Source: Pseudomonas cremoris (GTDB lineage: Bacteria; Pseudomonadota; Gammaproteobacteria; Pseudomonadales; Pseudomonadaceae). Taken from it: a stretch of 64,000 nt of DNA. Below the pieces are notes generated by a model, which was not told where the DNA came from, did not search any database, and saw only the letters and a program-made list of their open reading frames with translations. The stretch spans positions 62,001 to 126,000 of the forward strand of contig NZ_JAAXCY010000007.1 of NCBI RefSeq assembly GCF_014230465.1, in the 5' to 3' direction. A program made the position numbers and the translations under genes. Shown piece by piece: positions 15,630-24,257 of the stretch (its first letter is position 1; each line of letters begins with the position of its first letter).

Positions 15630-17350
15630 AGACGTTTGTGCGCCTGCTGGGCGAAGACGCCCCGACCTTACGTCGCTATGCCTGGATGGCGGCGTTCTAT
15701 GGCCTGCTCTGCGGGCTGACCATTACCGCGCTGGTGCCGGTGATCAGCCGCCTGCTGCGCGGCGATGTAAGCGGCGCCGCGTGTTGGCTGGTTGCGCTGC
15801 TGGTGGGCATGCTTGCCTGTGGCATATGGCGGCGCAGCGTGGACAAGGCGGGTGTGGCGGTCGGCGTCGCAGTGCTGCAAGGCGCACGCCAGCGTATCGG
15901 TGATCACGTTGCGCGCCTGCCCATCGGCTGGTTTACCCCACAAAACAGCGCTCAGCTCAGCCATGTGATTACCCAGGGCATGATGGCGGTGGCCCAGTTA
16001 CCGGCCCACGTGTTCACCCCGGTGATCAGTGGCGCGGTGACGCCGTTGGTGATCGTCGTCGCACTGTTTACGCTGCACTGGACGTTGGGGCTAGTCGCAT
16101 TGCTGGCACTGCCGCTCCTGGTCGTCGCGATGTTACTCACGGCCCGTCTGGGCCAAGCGACCGACGCCACTTATCAGCAGCACTTCGCCTACACCAGTCA
16201 GCGTATGGTCGAGTTCGCCCAGGCCCAATCGGTGTTGCGCGCCTTCAATGGCGAGGGCGGTGGCCTGCGGCTGCTGGGGCAAGCCATCGACCAACAGCGC
16301 CAATCCGGCATGCGCTTGATCTATCAGTCGTCATTGTCGGCGGTGCTCAACGCGTGGGTGGTGCAGGCGATTTTCTGTGCGCTGCTGGTGGCCGTGGCGC
16401 TGTGGGCCGAGCTGCTTGAGCAGGACGCCGCGATTGCTGCCTGTGTCGCGCTGGTGCTGGTGTGTCGCTATATCGAACCGTTGCTCGACGTGGCCAGTTA
16501 TGGCGAAATCCTGCGCAGCGCCAACGGTCAGCTTGACGCGGTCCAGAGCATCCTGGCGGTGCAGCCCTTGCCAGTGATGGAGCCAGCGCAAACGCCGGCG
16601 GACAACACGGTGGAACTGCGCAGCGTGAGCTTTCGTTATGGGCCCGACGCGCCCCAGGTGCTGCGCGGTGTGAACCTTGAAATCGCTGCGGGTAGCATGA
16701 CGGCATTGATCGGTGCGTCCGGCTCGGGCAAGACCACGCTGGTGCGTTTGCTCGCGCGTTTTTTCGATGCAAGCCGGGGCAGTGTGCTGATCGGTGGCGT
16801 GGACGTGCGGCAACTGTCCGAGGCGGATCTTGCGGCGCAGGTCAGCCAGATTTTCCAGGACACCTACCTGTTCCAGGGCAGCATTGCCGACAACATCCGG
16901 CTCGGCAAGCCGACCGCCACTGAGGCTGAACTGGTTGAGGCGGCGCGCCAGGCCGGCGTGGCCGAGATCGTCGCACGCTTGCCCCAAGGCCTGGACACGC
17001 CGGTGGGCGAGGGCGGTGCGCGGCTATCGGGTGGCGAGCGGCAACGCATCGCCATTGCCCGTGCCTTGCTCAAGGGCGCACCGATTCTGCTGGTGGACGA
17101 AGCCACCGCCGCGCTGGACGCGGAAAACCAGGCGGCCGTTGCCGAGGCGTTGGCCAGGCTGCGCGGCCAATGCACGTTGATTGTGATTGCACATCAGCTG
17201 TCCACTGTGGCCATGGCCGACCAGATCGTGGTGCTCGATGAGGGCCAGATTGTTGAGCAAGGTACCCCGGCGAGCTTGGCGGCCAGTGGTGGGCGTTACG
17301 CGCAGTTCCTGGCTCAACGGCAGGCGGCAACGGGCTGGCGCATTGCATGA
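15623..17350 (+). CDS. ABC exporter half-transporter, partner subunit
   Basis: The 575-residue protein (start MLKTFVRLLGEDAP) has the same TMD-NBD layout, with Walker A GASGSGKTT (~364-372), signature LSGGERQR and Walker B LVDEATAALDAENQ. It should pair with the preceding subunit as in IrtAB, YbtPQ or BarAB. The ATG at 15623 overlaps the upstream stop; the downstream permease start overlaps its own stop as ATGA. These couplings argue that exporter-type and FecCD-type transporters are produced together. Confidence 0.9.
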   Translation: MLKTFVRLLGEDAPTLRRYAWMAAFYGLLCGLTITALVPVISRLLRGDVSGAACWLVALLVGMLACGIWRRSVDKAGVAVGVAVLQGARQRIGDHVARLPIGWFTPQNSAQLSHVITQGMMAVAQLPAHVFTPVISGAVTPLVIVVALFTLHWTLGLVALLALPLLVVAMLLTARLGQATDATYQQHFAYTSQRMVEFAQAQSVLRAFNGEGGGLRLLGQAIDQQRQSGMRLIYQSSLSAVLNAWVVQAIFCALLVAVALWAELLEQDAAIAACVALVLVCRYIEPLLDVASYGEILRSANGQLDAVQSILAVQPLPVMEPAQTPADNTVELRSVSFRYGPDAPQVLRGVNLEIAAGSMTALIGASGSGKTTLVRLLARFFDASRGSVLIGGVDVRQLSEADLAAQVSQIFQDTYLFQGSIADNIRLGKPTATEAELVEAARQAGVAEIVARLPQGLDTPVGEGGARLSGGERQRIAIARALLKGAPILLVDEATAALDAENQAAVAEALARLRGQCTLIVIAHQLSTVAMADQIVVLDEGQIVEQGTPASLAASGGRYAQFLAQRQAATGWRIA

Positions 17351-18282
17351 TGCGCTTAGCTTGGAGTGGGCTGTTTGCGGTGCTGTGCGGGGTTTCGCTA
17401 CTGGTCGGTGCGCGTGAAATCGACGTGTGGACATTCTCCGGCGACGCCTGGCTGACGCTGACCGCCAGCCGCTTGCCGCGCCTGGCCGCGTTGATACTGA
17501 CCGGCGTGGGGTTGGCGGTGTGCGGGGTGATCCTGCAGCACATCCTGCGCAACAAGTTTGTCGAGCCGGGTACCACGGGCGGGCTGGACGCGGCCAAGCT
17601 CGGCATCCTCGTGTCGCTGGTGCTGATGCCCGCCGCCAGCCCCATGACGCGCATGCTGTTTGCATTGATGTGCTGTTTCGCCGCGAGCCTTGGGTTCCTG
17701 GCGATCATCCGGCGCATTCGCTTTCAGAACACGCTGCTGGTGCCGGTCATTGGCCTGATGTACGGCGGGGTACTCAGTGCCATCGCCGAGTTCTTTGCCT
17801 ACCGCCACAATATCCTGCAAAGCATGCAAGGCTGGTTGCTGGGTGACTTTTCCAAGGTGGTGCAGGGCAATTACGAAATCATCTATTTGATCTTGCCCAT
17901 TGTTGCACTGACCTACCTGTACGCCCATCGCTTCACGGTGCTGGGCATGGGCGAGGGCATGGCCACCAGCTTGGGGCTGAACTACGCGGCGACTGCCGCG
18001 CTGGGGTTGTTACTGGTGGCGGTGACGGTGGCTGCGACGGTCATCACCGTCGGTTCGATTGCGTTTGTCGGGCTGGTGATCCCTAACCTGGTGGCGCTGC
18101 ACTACGGCGAAAACCTGAGCCGCACGCTGCCCATCGTCGCCATGGGCGGCGCCGCATTGCTGCTGGCCTGCGACATTCTTGGCCGGCTGTTGATCTTTCC
18201 GTTCGAAGTGCCGATTGGCCTGACCGCCGGCATCGTCGGTGGGGTGCTGTTCCTGGCGCTGATCGTCTGGAGGCACCGATGA
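17347..18282 (+). CDS. FecCD-type iron-siderophore permease, first subunit
   Basis: The 311-residue inner-membrane protein is a BtuC/FecCD permease with about nine helices. SRLPRLAALILTGVGLAVCG and the LLVAVTVAATVITVGSIAFVGLVIPN stretch are the family signatures. It resembles the FatD/VctD/BauD branch that imports catecholate or mixed siderophores. It pairs with the next gene to form the membrane channel used by the ATPase and binding protein downstream. Start and stop overlap both neighbours by 4 bp. Confidence 0.92.
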   Translation: MMRLAWSGLFAVLCGVSLLVGAREIDVWTFSGDAWLTLTASRLPRLAALILTGVGLAVCGVILQHILRNKFVEPGTTGGLDAAKLGILVSLVLMPAASPMTRMLFALMCCFAASLGFLAIIRRIRFQNTLLVPVIGLMYGGVLSAIAEFFAYRHNILQSMQGWLLGDFSKVVQGNYEIIYLILPIVALTYLYAHRFTVLGMGEGMATSLGLNYAATAALGLLLVAVTVAATVITVGSIAFVGLVIPNLVALHYGENLSRTLPIVAMGGAALLLACDILGRLLIFPFEVPIGLTAGIVGGVLFLALIVWRHR

Positions 18283-19211
18283 AGCGCCTGTGGGCTTTGG
18301 TGCTCGGCTTGGCCGTGGCGTTTGTGCTGTATGGCTCGGGCCTGGACTTCGACTACGTGATCCCCAAGCGCCTTATCCGGCTCTCGGCCATGTGCATTGG
18401 CGGGGTATGCGTGGCGTGGTCGTCGATCATCTTCCAGACCCTCACCGGCAACCGCATCCTGACGCCGGCAATCATGGGCTACGAAGCGGTTTACCTGTTG
18501 TTCCAGGCGCTGCTGGTGCTGGTGCTCGGCACCGCCAGCCTGGTGTTGCTGGGCAGCCAGGGCAACTTTGTACTGTCGGTGTTGTTGATGCTGGGTTACT
18601 CCTGGGCGATTCATCGCTGGTTGCTGCGCGACGGCAAGAACAACGTGTATTTCCTGCTGCTGTTGGGCTTGGTGCTGAGCATGGTGATCGGCACCATCAC
18701 GCAGTTCGTACAGCTCAAGGTCAGCCCCGGCGAGTTCTCGATTTTGCTCGGGTTCAGCCAGGCTTCGTTTGGCCGCGTGCAACCCCAGCAACTGGTGTAT
18801 TCGGGCCTGCTTGTGGCGCTGTTGTGCCTGGCGTTTGCGCGAACCTTGCCAACCTTGGATGTGCTTGCGTTGGGTCGCGATCAAGCGGTGTCCCTGGGTG
18901 TGGACTACCCGCGCACCGTGCGTCTGCAACTGGCCCTGGTCGCCACGCTGGTGGCGGTGTCCACTGCGTTGCTGGGGCCGACGGCATTCATGGGCGTGTT
19001 CGTCGCCAACACCACGTATGCGCTGGCGCGTACGTTTCGCCATCGGGTCACGTTGCCGATGGGCAGCGCGGTGGCCATCGCCATTTTCATCACGGCCCAG
19101 CTGCTGGTGGAGCACGTCTTCAACTACAAGACCACCGTCGGCATTCTCGTGAATCTGCTGTGCGGCGCGTATTTCCTCGCACTGATGCTGCGTACCCGAG
19201 GCACCCCATGA
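18279..19211 (+). CDS. FecCD-type iron-siderophore permease, second subunit
   Basis: The 310-residue protein is the partner permease (FatC/VctG/BauC-like). It opens KRLWALVLGLAVAFVLY, has PKRLIRLSAMCIGGVCVAWS, and ends with GPTAFMGVFVANTTYALARTF, the cytoplasmic loop region that contacts the ATPase. It is very hydrophobic with about nine helices. Overlaps of 4 bp on each side mark tight translational coupling. Confidence 0.92.
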   Translation: MKRLWALVLGLAVAFVLYGSGLDFDYVIPKRLIRLSAMCIGGVCVAWSSIIFQTLTGNRILTPAIMGYEAVYLLFQALLVLVLGTASLVLLGSQGNFVLSVLLMLGYSWAIHRWLLRDGKNNVYFLLLLGLVLSMVIGTITQFVQLKVSPGEFSILLGFSQASFGRVQPQQLVYSGLLVALLCLAFARTLPTLDVLALGRDQAVSLGVDYPRTVRLQLALVATLVAVSTALLGPTAFMGVFVANTTYALARTFRHRVTLPMGSAVAIAIFITAQLLVEHVFNYKTTVGILVNLLCGAYFLALMLRTRGTP

Positions 19212-19972
19212 TCACTGTGCAAAACCTCAGCAAGGCGTACGGCGCCAAGACCGTGCTGTCCAGCGTAAGCACTGGCTTTCCCGCGCAGCGGCTGACGTCG
19301 TTGATCGGCCCCAATGGCGCGGGCAAAACCACGCTGTTGATGATGATCGCGCGGCTGATGCAACCCAGCGGTGGCGACATCTTGCTCGAAGGTCGCAGGG
19401 TGGGTGACATCCCCCTCCGTGACTACGCCAAGCGCGTGGCCACCTTGCGCCAGGCGCCGGATTTCAACCTGCGGCTCACCGTCGAGGAACTGGTCGCCTT
19501 CGGGCGCTTTCCCTACAGCCGTGGCGCGCTCACGGCAGAGGACCGACGCGTTATCGACGAAGCCCTGACATTCCTGGAACTGCAACCGCTGCGCCACGCC
19601 TACCTTGAGGAACTCAGTGGCGGGCAGCGCCAGATGGCGTTCCTGGCCATGACCGTCGCCCAGCAAACCGAGTGCCTGTTGTTGGATGAGCCGCTCAACA
19701 ACCTCGATATCAAGCATGCCGTGCACATCATGCGTGCGCTGCGAAGGCTGTGTGACGAGCAGGGCCGCACGGTGATCCTGGTGGTGCATGACATCAATTT
19801 TGCCGCCCATTACTCGGACCACATCGTCGCCATGAAAGCGGGCGCAGTGCACTGCACCGGCAGCGTGGCCGAGGTGGTCACCGAAGCGCGCTTGCGCGAA
19901 CTGTACGACCTCGACTTCCAGATCACCCACAGCGCGCGCGGGCGCCTGTGCAACTACTTCAATCCCGCATGA
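19208..19972 (+). CDS. Iron-siderophore ABC transporter ATPase
   Basis: The 254-residue ATPase has Walker A GPNGAGKTT (residues 34-42), the LSGGQRQMAFLAMTVAQ signature and Walker B LLLDEPLNNLD, plus an H-loop HDINFAAHYSD. This is the FepC/BauE class that drives FecCD importers. I chose the ATG at 19208, which overlaps the previous stop as ATGA; longer in-frame readings upstream lie inside the permease gene and are not real. Confidence 0.93.
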   Translation: MITVQNLSKAYGAKTVLSSVSTGFPAQRLTSLIGPNGAGKTTLLMMIARLMQPSGGDILLEGRRVGDIPLRDYAKRVATLRQAPDFNLRLTVEELVAFGRFPYSRGALTAEDRRVIDEALTFLELQPLRHAYLEELSGGQRQMAFLAMTVAQQTECLLLDEPLNNLDIKHAVHIMRALRRLCDEQGRTVILVVHDINFAAHYSDHIVAMKAGAVHCTGSVAEVVTEARLRELYDLDFQITHSARGRLCNYFNPA

Positions 19973-19980
19973 GAGAACCC

Positions 19981-20913
19981 ATGAAACGTCATCACACCCC
20001 CTGGGCGTTTGCCCTGTTGCTGAGCGTGTTCGTCACGGGGCAGGCAGCCGCTGCGGCGCCAATCAGCGTGACCCACGCGCTGGGCACCACACAGATCCAG
20101 CCACCGGTGCAGCGCGTGGTTGCCCTGGACATGAATGAAGTCGATTTCCTCGACCAATTGGGCGTGCCCGTGGCTGGTATGCCCAAGGACTTCGTGCCGC
20201 AGTTCCTGCAGCGCTACAAGGACGATGCGGCGGTGGTCGACACCGGCGCCATCGTGCAGCCGAACCTGGAGCGGGTGCACGCGGCCAGGCCGGACCTGAT
20301 CCTCATCACCTCGTTGCAGGCCCAGCATTACGGCGAACTGAGCGAGATTGCGCCGACCGTGCATTTTGACGTGGATTACCGCGACAGCGAGGCGCGGCAT
20401 ATTGAGGTGATCAAAAACCACCTGCTGACGTTGGGGCAGGTCTTCGACAAGCAGGCACTCGCGCGCCAGCAGGTCGCCGCGCTTGACGCAAAAGTCGAGC
20501 AGGCGCGGCGTATCACCCAGGCGCGGCCCGAGCGCGCACTGGTGGTGCTGCATAACAACGGCGCGTTCAGCTCGTTTGGCGTGCAGTCGCGCTACGGCTT
20601 TGTGTTCACCGACCTGGGCGTGAAACCGGCAAGCCCGACCGCCGAGACCGGCTTGCATGGGCAACCGATTTCCAGCGAGTTCATCCAACAAGCCAACCCG
20701 GACATCCTTTACGTGGTGGACCGCACCGCCGTGATTGAGCGCCGACCGACGCTGGACGCGCAAAGCCTGGGCAACCCGTTGTTGCGCCAGACCAATGCCT
20801 GGAAGAACGGGCGCGTGGTGTTCGTCGATGCCCAGGCCTGGTACGTCATGGCCGCCAGCCCGACGTCGATCAAGCACGTGATCGACGATGTGATCAAAGG
20901 TTATCAGCCCTGA
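19981..20913 (+). CDS. Periplasmic iron-siderophore binding protein
   Basis: The 310-residue protein carries a signal peptide (MKRHHTPWAFALLLSVFVTGQAA) and the two-lobe helical-backbone fold of FatB/VctP/BauB binding proteins, with motifs QRVVALDMNEVDFLDQLGVPV, ARPDLILITS and NGAFSSFGVQSRYG. It would collect the ferri-siderophore from the TonB receptor and deliver it to the FecCD pair. It starts 8 bp after the ATPase gene. Confidence 0.92.
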   Translation: MKRHHTPWAFALLLSVFVTGQAAAAAPISVTHALGTTQIQPPVQRVVALDMNEVDFLDQLGVPVAGMPKDFVPQFLQRYKDDAAVVDTGAIVQPNLERVHAARPDLILITSLQAQHYGELSEIAPTVHFDVDYRDSEARHIEVIKNHLLTLGQVFDKQALARQQVAALDAKVEQARRITQARPERALVVLHNNGAFSSFGVQSRYGFVFTDLGVKPASPTAETGLHGQPISSEFIQQANPDILYVVDRTAVIERRPTLDAQSLGNPLLRQTNAWKNGRVVFVDAQAWYVMAASPTSIKHVIDDVIKGYQP

Positions 20914-20980
20914 TTCCAGGCGTTTAACCCGCTACACACTGCCAACACTAAAAAATACACACACCCTTACGGAGCCTTCC

Positions 20981-23188
20981 ATGACTCACCGTACACGTAC
21001 CCCTGTGCCCGCTCGTCCAGGCTTTGCCCTCAAACGCAGTGCCGCTGCCGTACAGATTGCCTTGCTGGGGCTGGCGATCAGTGCCGCGCCGGTGTTCGCC
21101 GAAGAGGCGGAACGCACTGAAGAAAAAACCGTCTCCACCTTGCCTTCCATCCAGGTGGACGGCGAAATAGCCACCGCCGAATTGCCGCCCACCTATGCCG
21201 GTGACCAGGTGGCGTATGGCAGTCGTATCGGTCTGCTGGGCAACAAAGACTTTATGGAAACGCCGTTCAGCACCATCAGCTACACGGAAAAATTCATTGC
21301 CGACCGCCAGGCCCAAACCGTCACCGATGTGATCGCGGCCACCGATCCAGCGGTGTTCAGCAATGGTTTGAAAGGCACCTACAGCGAGAACTATTCCATC
21401 CGTGGTTTTGCCACCAGCATCAGTGACGTGACCATCGGCGGGCTGTTCGGCGTTGCGCCGTACTACCGCATCTCGCCGGAAATGTACGAGCGCATCGAAG
21501 TACTCAAGGGCCCATCGGCGTTGCTCAACGGCATGCCTCCCGGTGGCTCGGTAGGCGGCACCGTCAACCTGGTGCCCAAGCGTGCCGGTGCCGAGCCGCT
21601 GACCCGTTTCACCACCACCTACAACTCCGATGCGCAATACGGCGGCCACCTCGATGTGGGGCGTCGGTTTGGCGAAGAGCAGCAGTTTGGTGTGCGGTTC
21701 AACGGCGTTTATCGCGACGGCGATACGGCCACCGATCATCAACAACAGAAAGCCCAGTTGAATGCCCTCGGCCTGGATTGGCGTGGCGAACGTGCACGGT
21801 TGTCGGTGGACCTCTACAACAGCGAGGACCGCGTGCGCGGGCAGAACCGTGGGATCAGCCTGGCGCCTAACGTGTCGGTGCCCAAGCCACCCAAGTCCGA
21901 CACCTTGCTGAACCCGGACTGGGCGTTTGTCGAGACCAAGGACAAAGGCGCGATTGTGCGCGGCGAGTTCGACTTGAGCGACCAGTTACTGGCCTACGCG
22001 GCGTTTGGTGCCAGCGAGACCCACTATCGCTACAGCGGGGCGATGTCGGCGACGGTCATCAATAACGCGGGCGATTTAAGCACCACCATGGGCCAATTGA
22101 AGATGGATATCGAAAAGACCTCAGGCGAGGCCGGGCTCCGTTGGCAATTGCAAACCGGGCCGGTGGCACACCAGTGGGTGGTGAACGCCACGCGCTATGC
22201 GGACAAACAGAAAGACTACGGTCGTCGTTCGGTGCCAGGCGCCAATTGGGTCACCAATATCTATCACCCGACCTGGGGGCCGCAGGCGGCACAAAGCTTC
22301 CCGGCAGTGGCTCACACTGAATCCGAGCTGACCAGCTATGGCGTGGCCGACACCCTGTCGATCCTAGACGACAAGGTGCAACTGACCCTTGGCGTGCGTC
22401 GCCAAAACGTTGTCACCGACACGTTCAGCGTCACCACCGGCGCCCGCAACAAACCCGGTTATGACGAGGGCGCCACCACTCCGGCTGCCGCGCTGGTGGT
22501 CAAGGTCACAGAGCAGGTGTCGGTGTACGCCAACTACATCGAGGGCTTGAGCAAGGGTGCCATGGCGCCGATGACAGCGGCCAACTACGGTGACGTGTTT
22601 GCGCCGTACAAAACCAAGCAAAAGGAAGTGGGCCTCAAGCTGGACCTTGGCACGTTCACCCACACCCTCAGCCTGTACCAGATCGAACGCCCCGGCAGCT
22701 TCACCGACCCGGTCACCAACGTGTTTTCGTTTGGTGGCGAGCAACGTAACCGTGGGATTGAGTGGGGCTTCTTCGGTTCGCCGCTGGATGATGTGCGCTT
22801 GATGGGCGGCGTGGCCCATGTCGACCCCAAAGTGACCAAGTCGGTCGGTGGCCGCTACGACGGCAACACAGCAACCGGCGAGCCCAAGCTGCAAGGCAAG
22901 CTCGGCGCCGAGTGGGACACACCAGTCCTGCGGGGGTTGACCTTGACCGCCAACGCCACCGCGATCTCGCGGCAATACATCGATGCCGACAACACTCAGA
23001 CCATTCCCGGCTATACCTTGTTTGACGTCGGCACGCGCTATGCCACGCAAATCGCCAGTCGCCCGGTGACCCTGCGCGGCACGGTGACCAACGTGACGAA
23101 CAAGGCCTATTGGGGCATGCCGTTGACGTCGAGCCTGGGCCTGGGAGCGCCACGTACGTTTGAGCTGTCGGCGACGGTGGACTTCTGA
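20981..23188 (+). CDS. TonB-dependent siderophore receptor
   Basis: The 735-residue outer-membrane protein has a long signal peptide (to about residue 40), a plug domain (TVTDVIAATDPAVF, YSIRGFAT, ERIEVLKGPSALLNG, PGGSVGGTVNLVPKR) and a 22-strand barrel ending FELSATVDF with a terminal Phe. There is no N-terminal STN signalling domain, so it is not a FecA/FpvA-type transducer, which fits the absence of a FecI/FecR pair here. The ferri-siderophore is unknown. It lies 67 bp after the binding-protein gene and may have its own ribosome site (GGAG). Confidence 0.93.
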   Translation: MTHRTRTPVPARPGFALKRSAAAVQIALLGLAISAAPVFAEEAERTEEKTVSTLPSIQVDGEIATAELPPTYAGDQVAYGSRIGLLGNKDFMETPFSTISYTEKFIADRQAQTVTDVIAATDPAVFSNGLKGTYSENYSIRGFATSISDVTIGGLFGVAPYYRISPEMYERIEVLKGPSALLNGMPPGGSVGGTVNLVPKRAGAEPLTRFTTTYNSDAQYGGHLDVGRRFGEEQQFGVRFNGVYRDGDTATDHQQQKAQLNALGLDWRGERARLSVDLYNSEDRVRGQNRGISLAPNVSVPKPPKSDTLLNPDWAFVETKDKGAIVRGEFDLSDQLLAYAAFGASETHYRYSGAMSATVINNAGDLSTTMGQLKMDIEKTSGEAGLRWQLQTGPVAHQWVVNATRYADKQKDYGRRSVPGANWVTNIYHPTWGPQAAQSFPAVAHTESELTSYGVADTLSILDDKVQLTLGVRRQNVVTDTFSVTTGARNKPGYDEGATTPAAALVVKVTEQVSVYANYIEGLSKGAMAPMTAANYGDVFAPYKTKQKEVGLKLDLGTFTHTLSLYQIERPGSFTDPVTNVFSFGGEQRNRGIEWGFFGSPLDDVRLMGGVAHVDPKVTKSVGGRYDGNTATGEPKLQGKLGAEWDTPVLRGLTLTANATAISRQYIDADNTQTIPGYTLFDVGTRYATQIASRPVTLRGTVTNVTNKAYWGMPLTSSLGLGAPRTFELSATVDF

Positions 23189-23283
23189 GGGCTGGGCGGG
23201 TCGCTATAGTTGTTTTTACACACCGCCTCGTTTAATCATGCGCGGCGTTTCCTAACCTATAAGTCAAGAAAGGAGCTCCTCCC

Positions 23284-23712
23284 ATGAAAGTCAGTGCCCG
23301 CAACGTGTTCAAAGGCCAGGTAAGCCAGGTACAGGAAGGTTCCGTCAACGCCGAAGTCGTCCTGACATTGCCAGGTGGCGAGCAGTTGGTTGCCGTGGTG
23401 ACCCTGGAAAGCGTGCGCAACCTGGGCATTGCCGTGGGCAAGGAGGCTGTGGCGTTGATCAAGGCGCCGTGGGTAATGCTGATGACTGAATCCAGCGACA
23501 TTCGCTTGTCGGCGCGTAATTGCCTGGAAGGTAAGGTGCTCAGCGTGAATGACGGTGCGGTGAATGCCGAAGTGGTGATCGAGTTAGCCGGTGGTTCGAA
23601 GGTGTACTCCATCGTTACCCGCGATGCCGTGGCCGAGTTGGGCCTGGTGCCGGGTGTCAGCGCTACTGCGGTGATCAAGGCATCGCACATTATCCTGGGT
23701 GTGCCAGCCTGA
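23284..23712 (+). CDS. Molybdopterin-binding (Mop/TOBE) protein with two domains
   Basis: The 142-residue protein is two tandem Mop/TOBE units (residues 1-69 and 72-142) with near-repeat starts MKVSARNVFKGQVSQVQEG and IRLSARNCLEGKVLSVNDG. Such molbindins bind molybdate or tungstate in the cytoplasm for storage or buffering. AAAGGAG precedes the ATG. It is convergent with the formate dehydrogenase-HPP pair, but that dehydrogenase is of the metal-free NAD type, so the proximity should not be read as Mo-cofactor supply. Confidence 0.9.
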   Translation: MKVSARNVFKGQVSQVQEGSVNAEVVLTLPGGEQLVAVVTLESVRNLGIAVGKEAVALIKAPWVMLMTESSDIRLSARNCLEGKVLSVNDGAVNAEVVIELAGGSKVYSIVTRDAVAELGLVPGVSATAVIKASHIILGVPA

Positions 23713-23750
23713 TAAAAAACGCGGTGGTCCGGTTACTCCCGGACCACCGC
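23713..23750 (-). terminator. Intrinsic terminator of the fdh-HPP unit, overlapping the HPP 3' end
   Basis: Perfect 12-bp arms GCGGTGGTCCGG (23721-23732) and CCGGACCACCGC (23739-23750) flank a 6-nt loop. On the minus strand the hairpin is followed by GTTTTTT. The HPP stop codon lies in the loop and its last codons form one arm. Confidence 0.85.
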
Positions 23751-24257
23751 GCTAGGTTTGAAACGTTGTTCCAGCCAGCGAATACCCTTCCAGTACAGCC
23801 ATGCGCTGAGCATCAAGAAGCACGCTCCGCCCAAGGTCGGCACCAACAGGAACGTCCAGCCCGGTTGTGTCATGAACACAATCACCGGGTTACCGCCTGC
23901 TGGCGGATGCACCGTCCGCGTGACCACCATCAATACCGTCGCCAGCCCTCCCGCAAACGCCATGGGCAGCAGGCCAGGGCCCAATACCTGCAAACAGCAA
24001 AGCCCCACCAGTGAGGTCAGCACATGCCCACCCACCACGTTGCGTACCTGGGAAAACGGTCCTTGCGGGTAGGCAAACAGCAGCACGCCGCTGGCGCCAA
24101 ACGAACCGATTACCCAAGGTTGCCCGCTACCCTTGGCAATGGCACCCAACCCAACCAGTGCCAGAAAAGCCCCAAGCCAGATCCATAGCAAGGACAAGGC
24201 CAGCAGCCGCCGAAGTGGGCCAGTTGCCTGGCCCGTCTGCGCTGGGCTCTGTTTCAT
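23733..24257 (-). CDS. HPP-family membrane protein
   Basis: The 174-residue protein has four hydrophobic segments and the family pattern GSFGASGVLLFAYPQGPFSQVRNVVGGH followed by TVHPPAGGNPVIVF, whose HPP motif names the family. Plant and cyanobacterial members have been linked to nitrite transport. The ATG overlaps the formate dehydrogenase stop as ATGA, so the two proteins are translated together; transport of formate or a related anion is a reasonable but untested inference. Confidence 0.9.
   Translation of the reverse strand: MKQSPAQTGQATGPLRRLLALSLLWIWLGAFLALVGLGAIAKGSGQPWVIGSFGASGVLLFAYPQGPFSQVRNVVGGHVLTSLVGLCCLQVLGPGLLPMAFAGGLATVLMVVTRTVHPPAGGNPVIVFMTQPGWTFLLVPTLGGACFLMLSAWLYWKGIRWLEQRFKPSAVVRE

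Noticed and set aside
18102..19115. 337-codon minus-strand frame across the FecCD permeases
   Set aside because: Antisense shadow with His/Gln-rich composition; the permease genes on the other strand are clear.
20981..23188. FecA/FpvA-type signal-transducing receptor
   Set aside because: There is no STN domain after the signal peptide, and no FecI/FecR genes are nearby.
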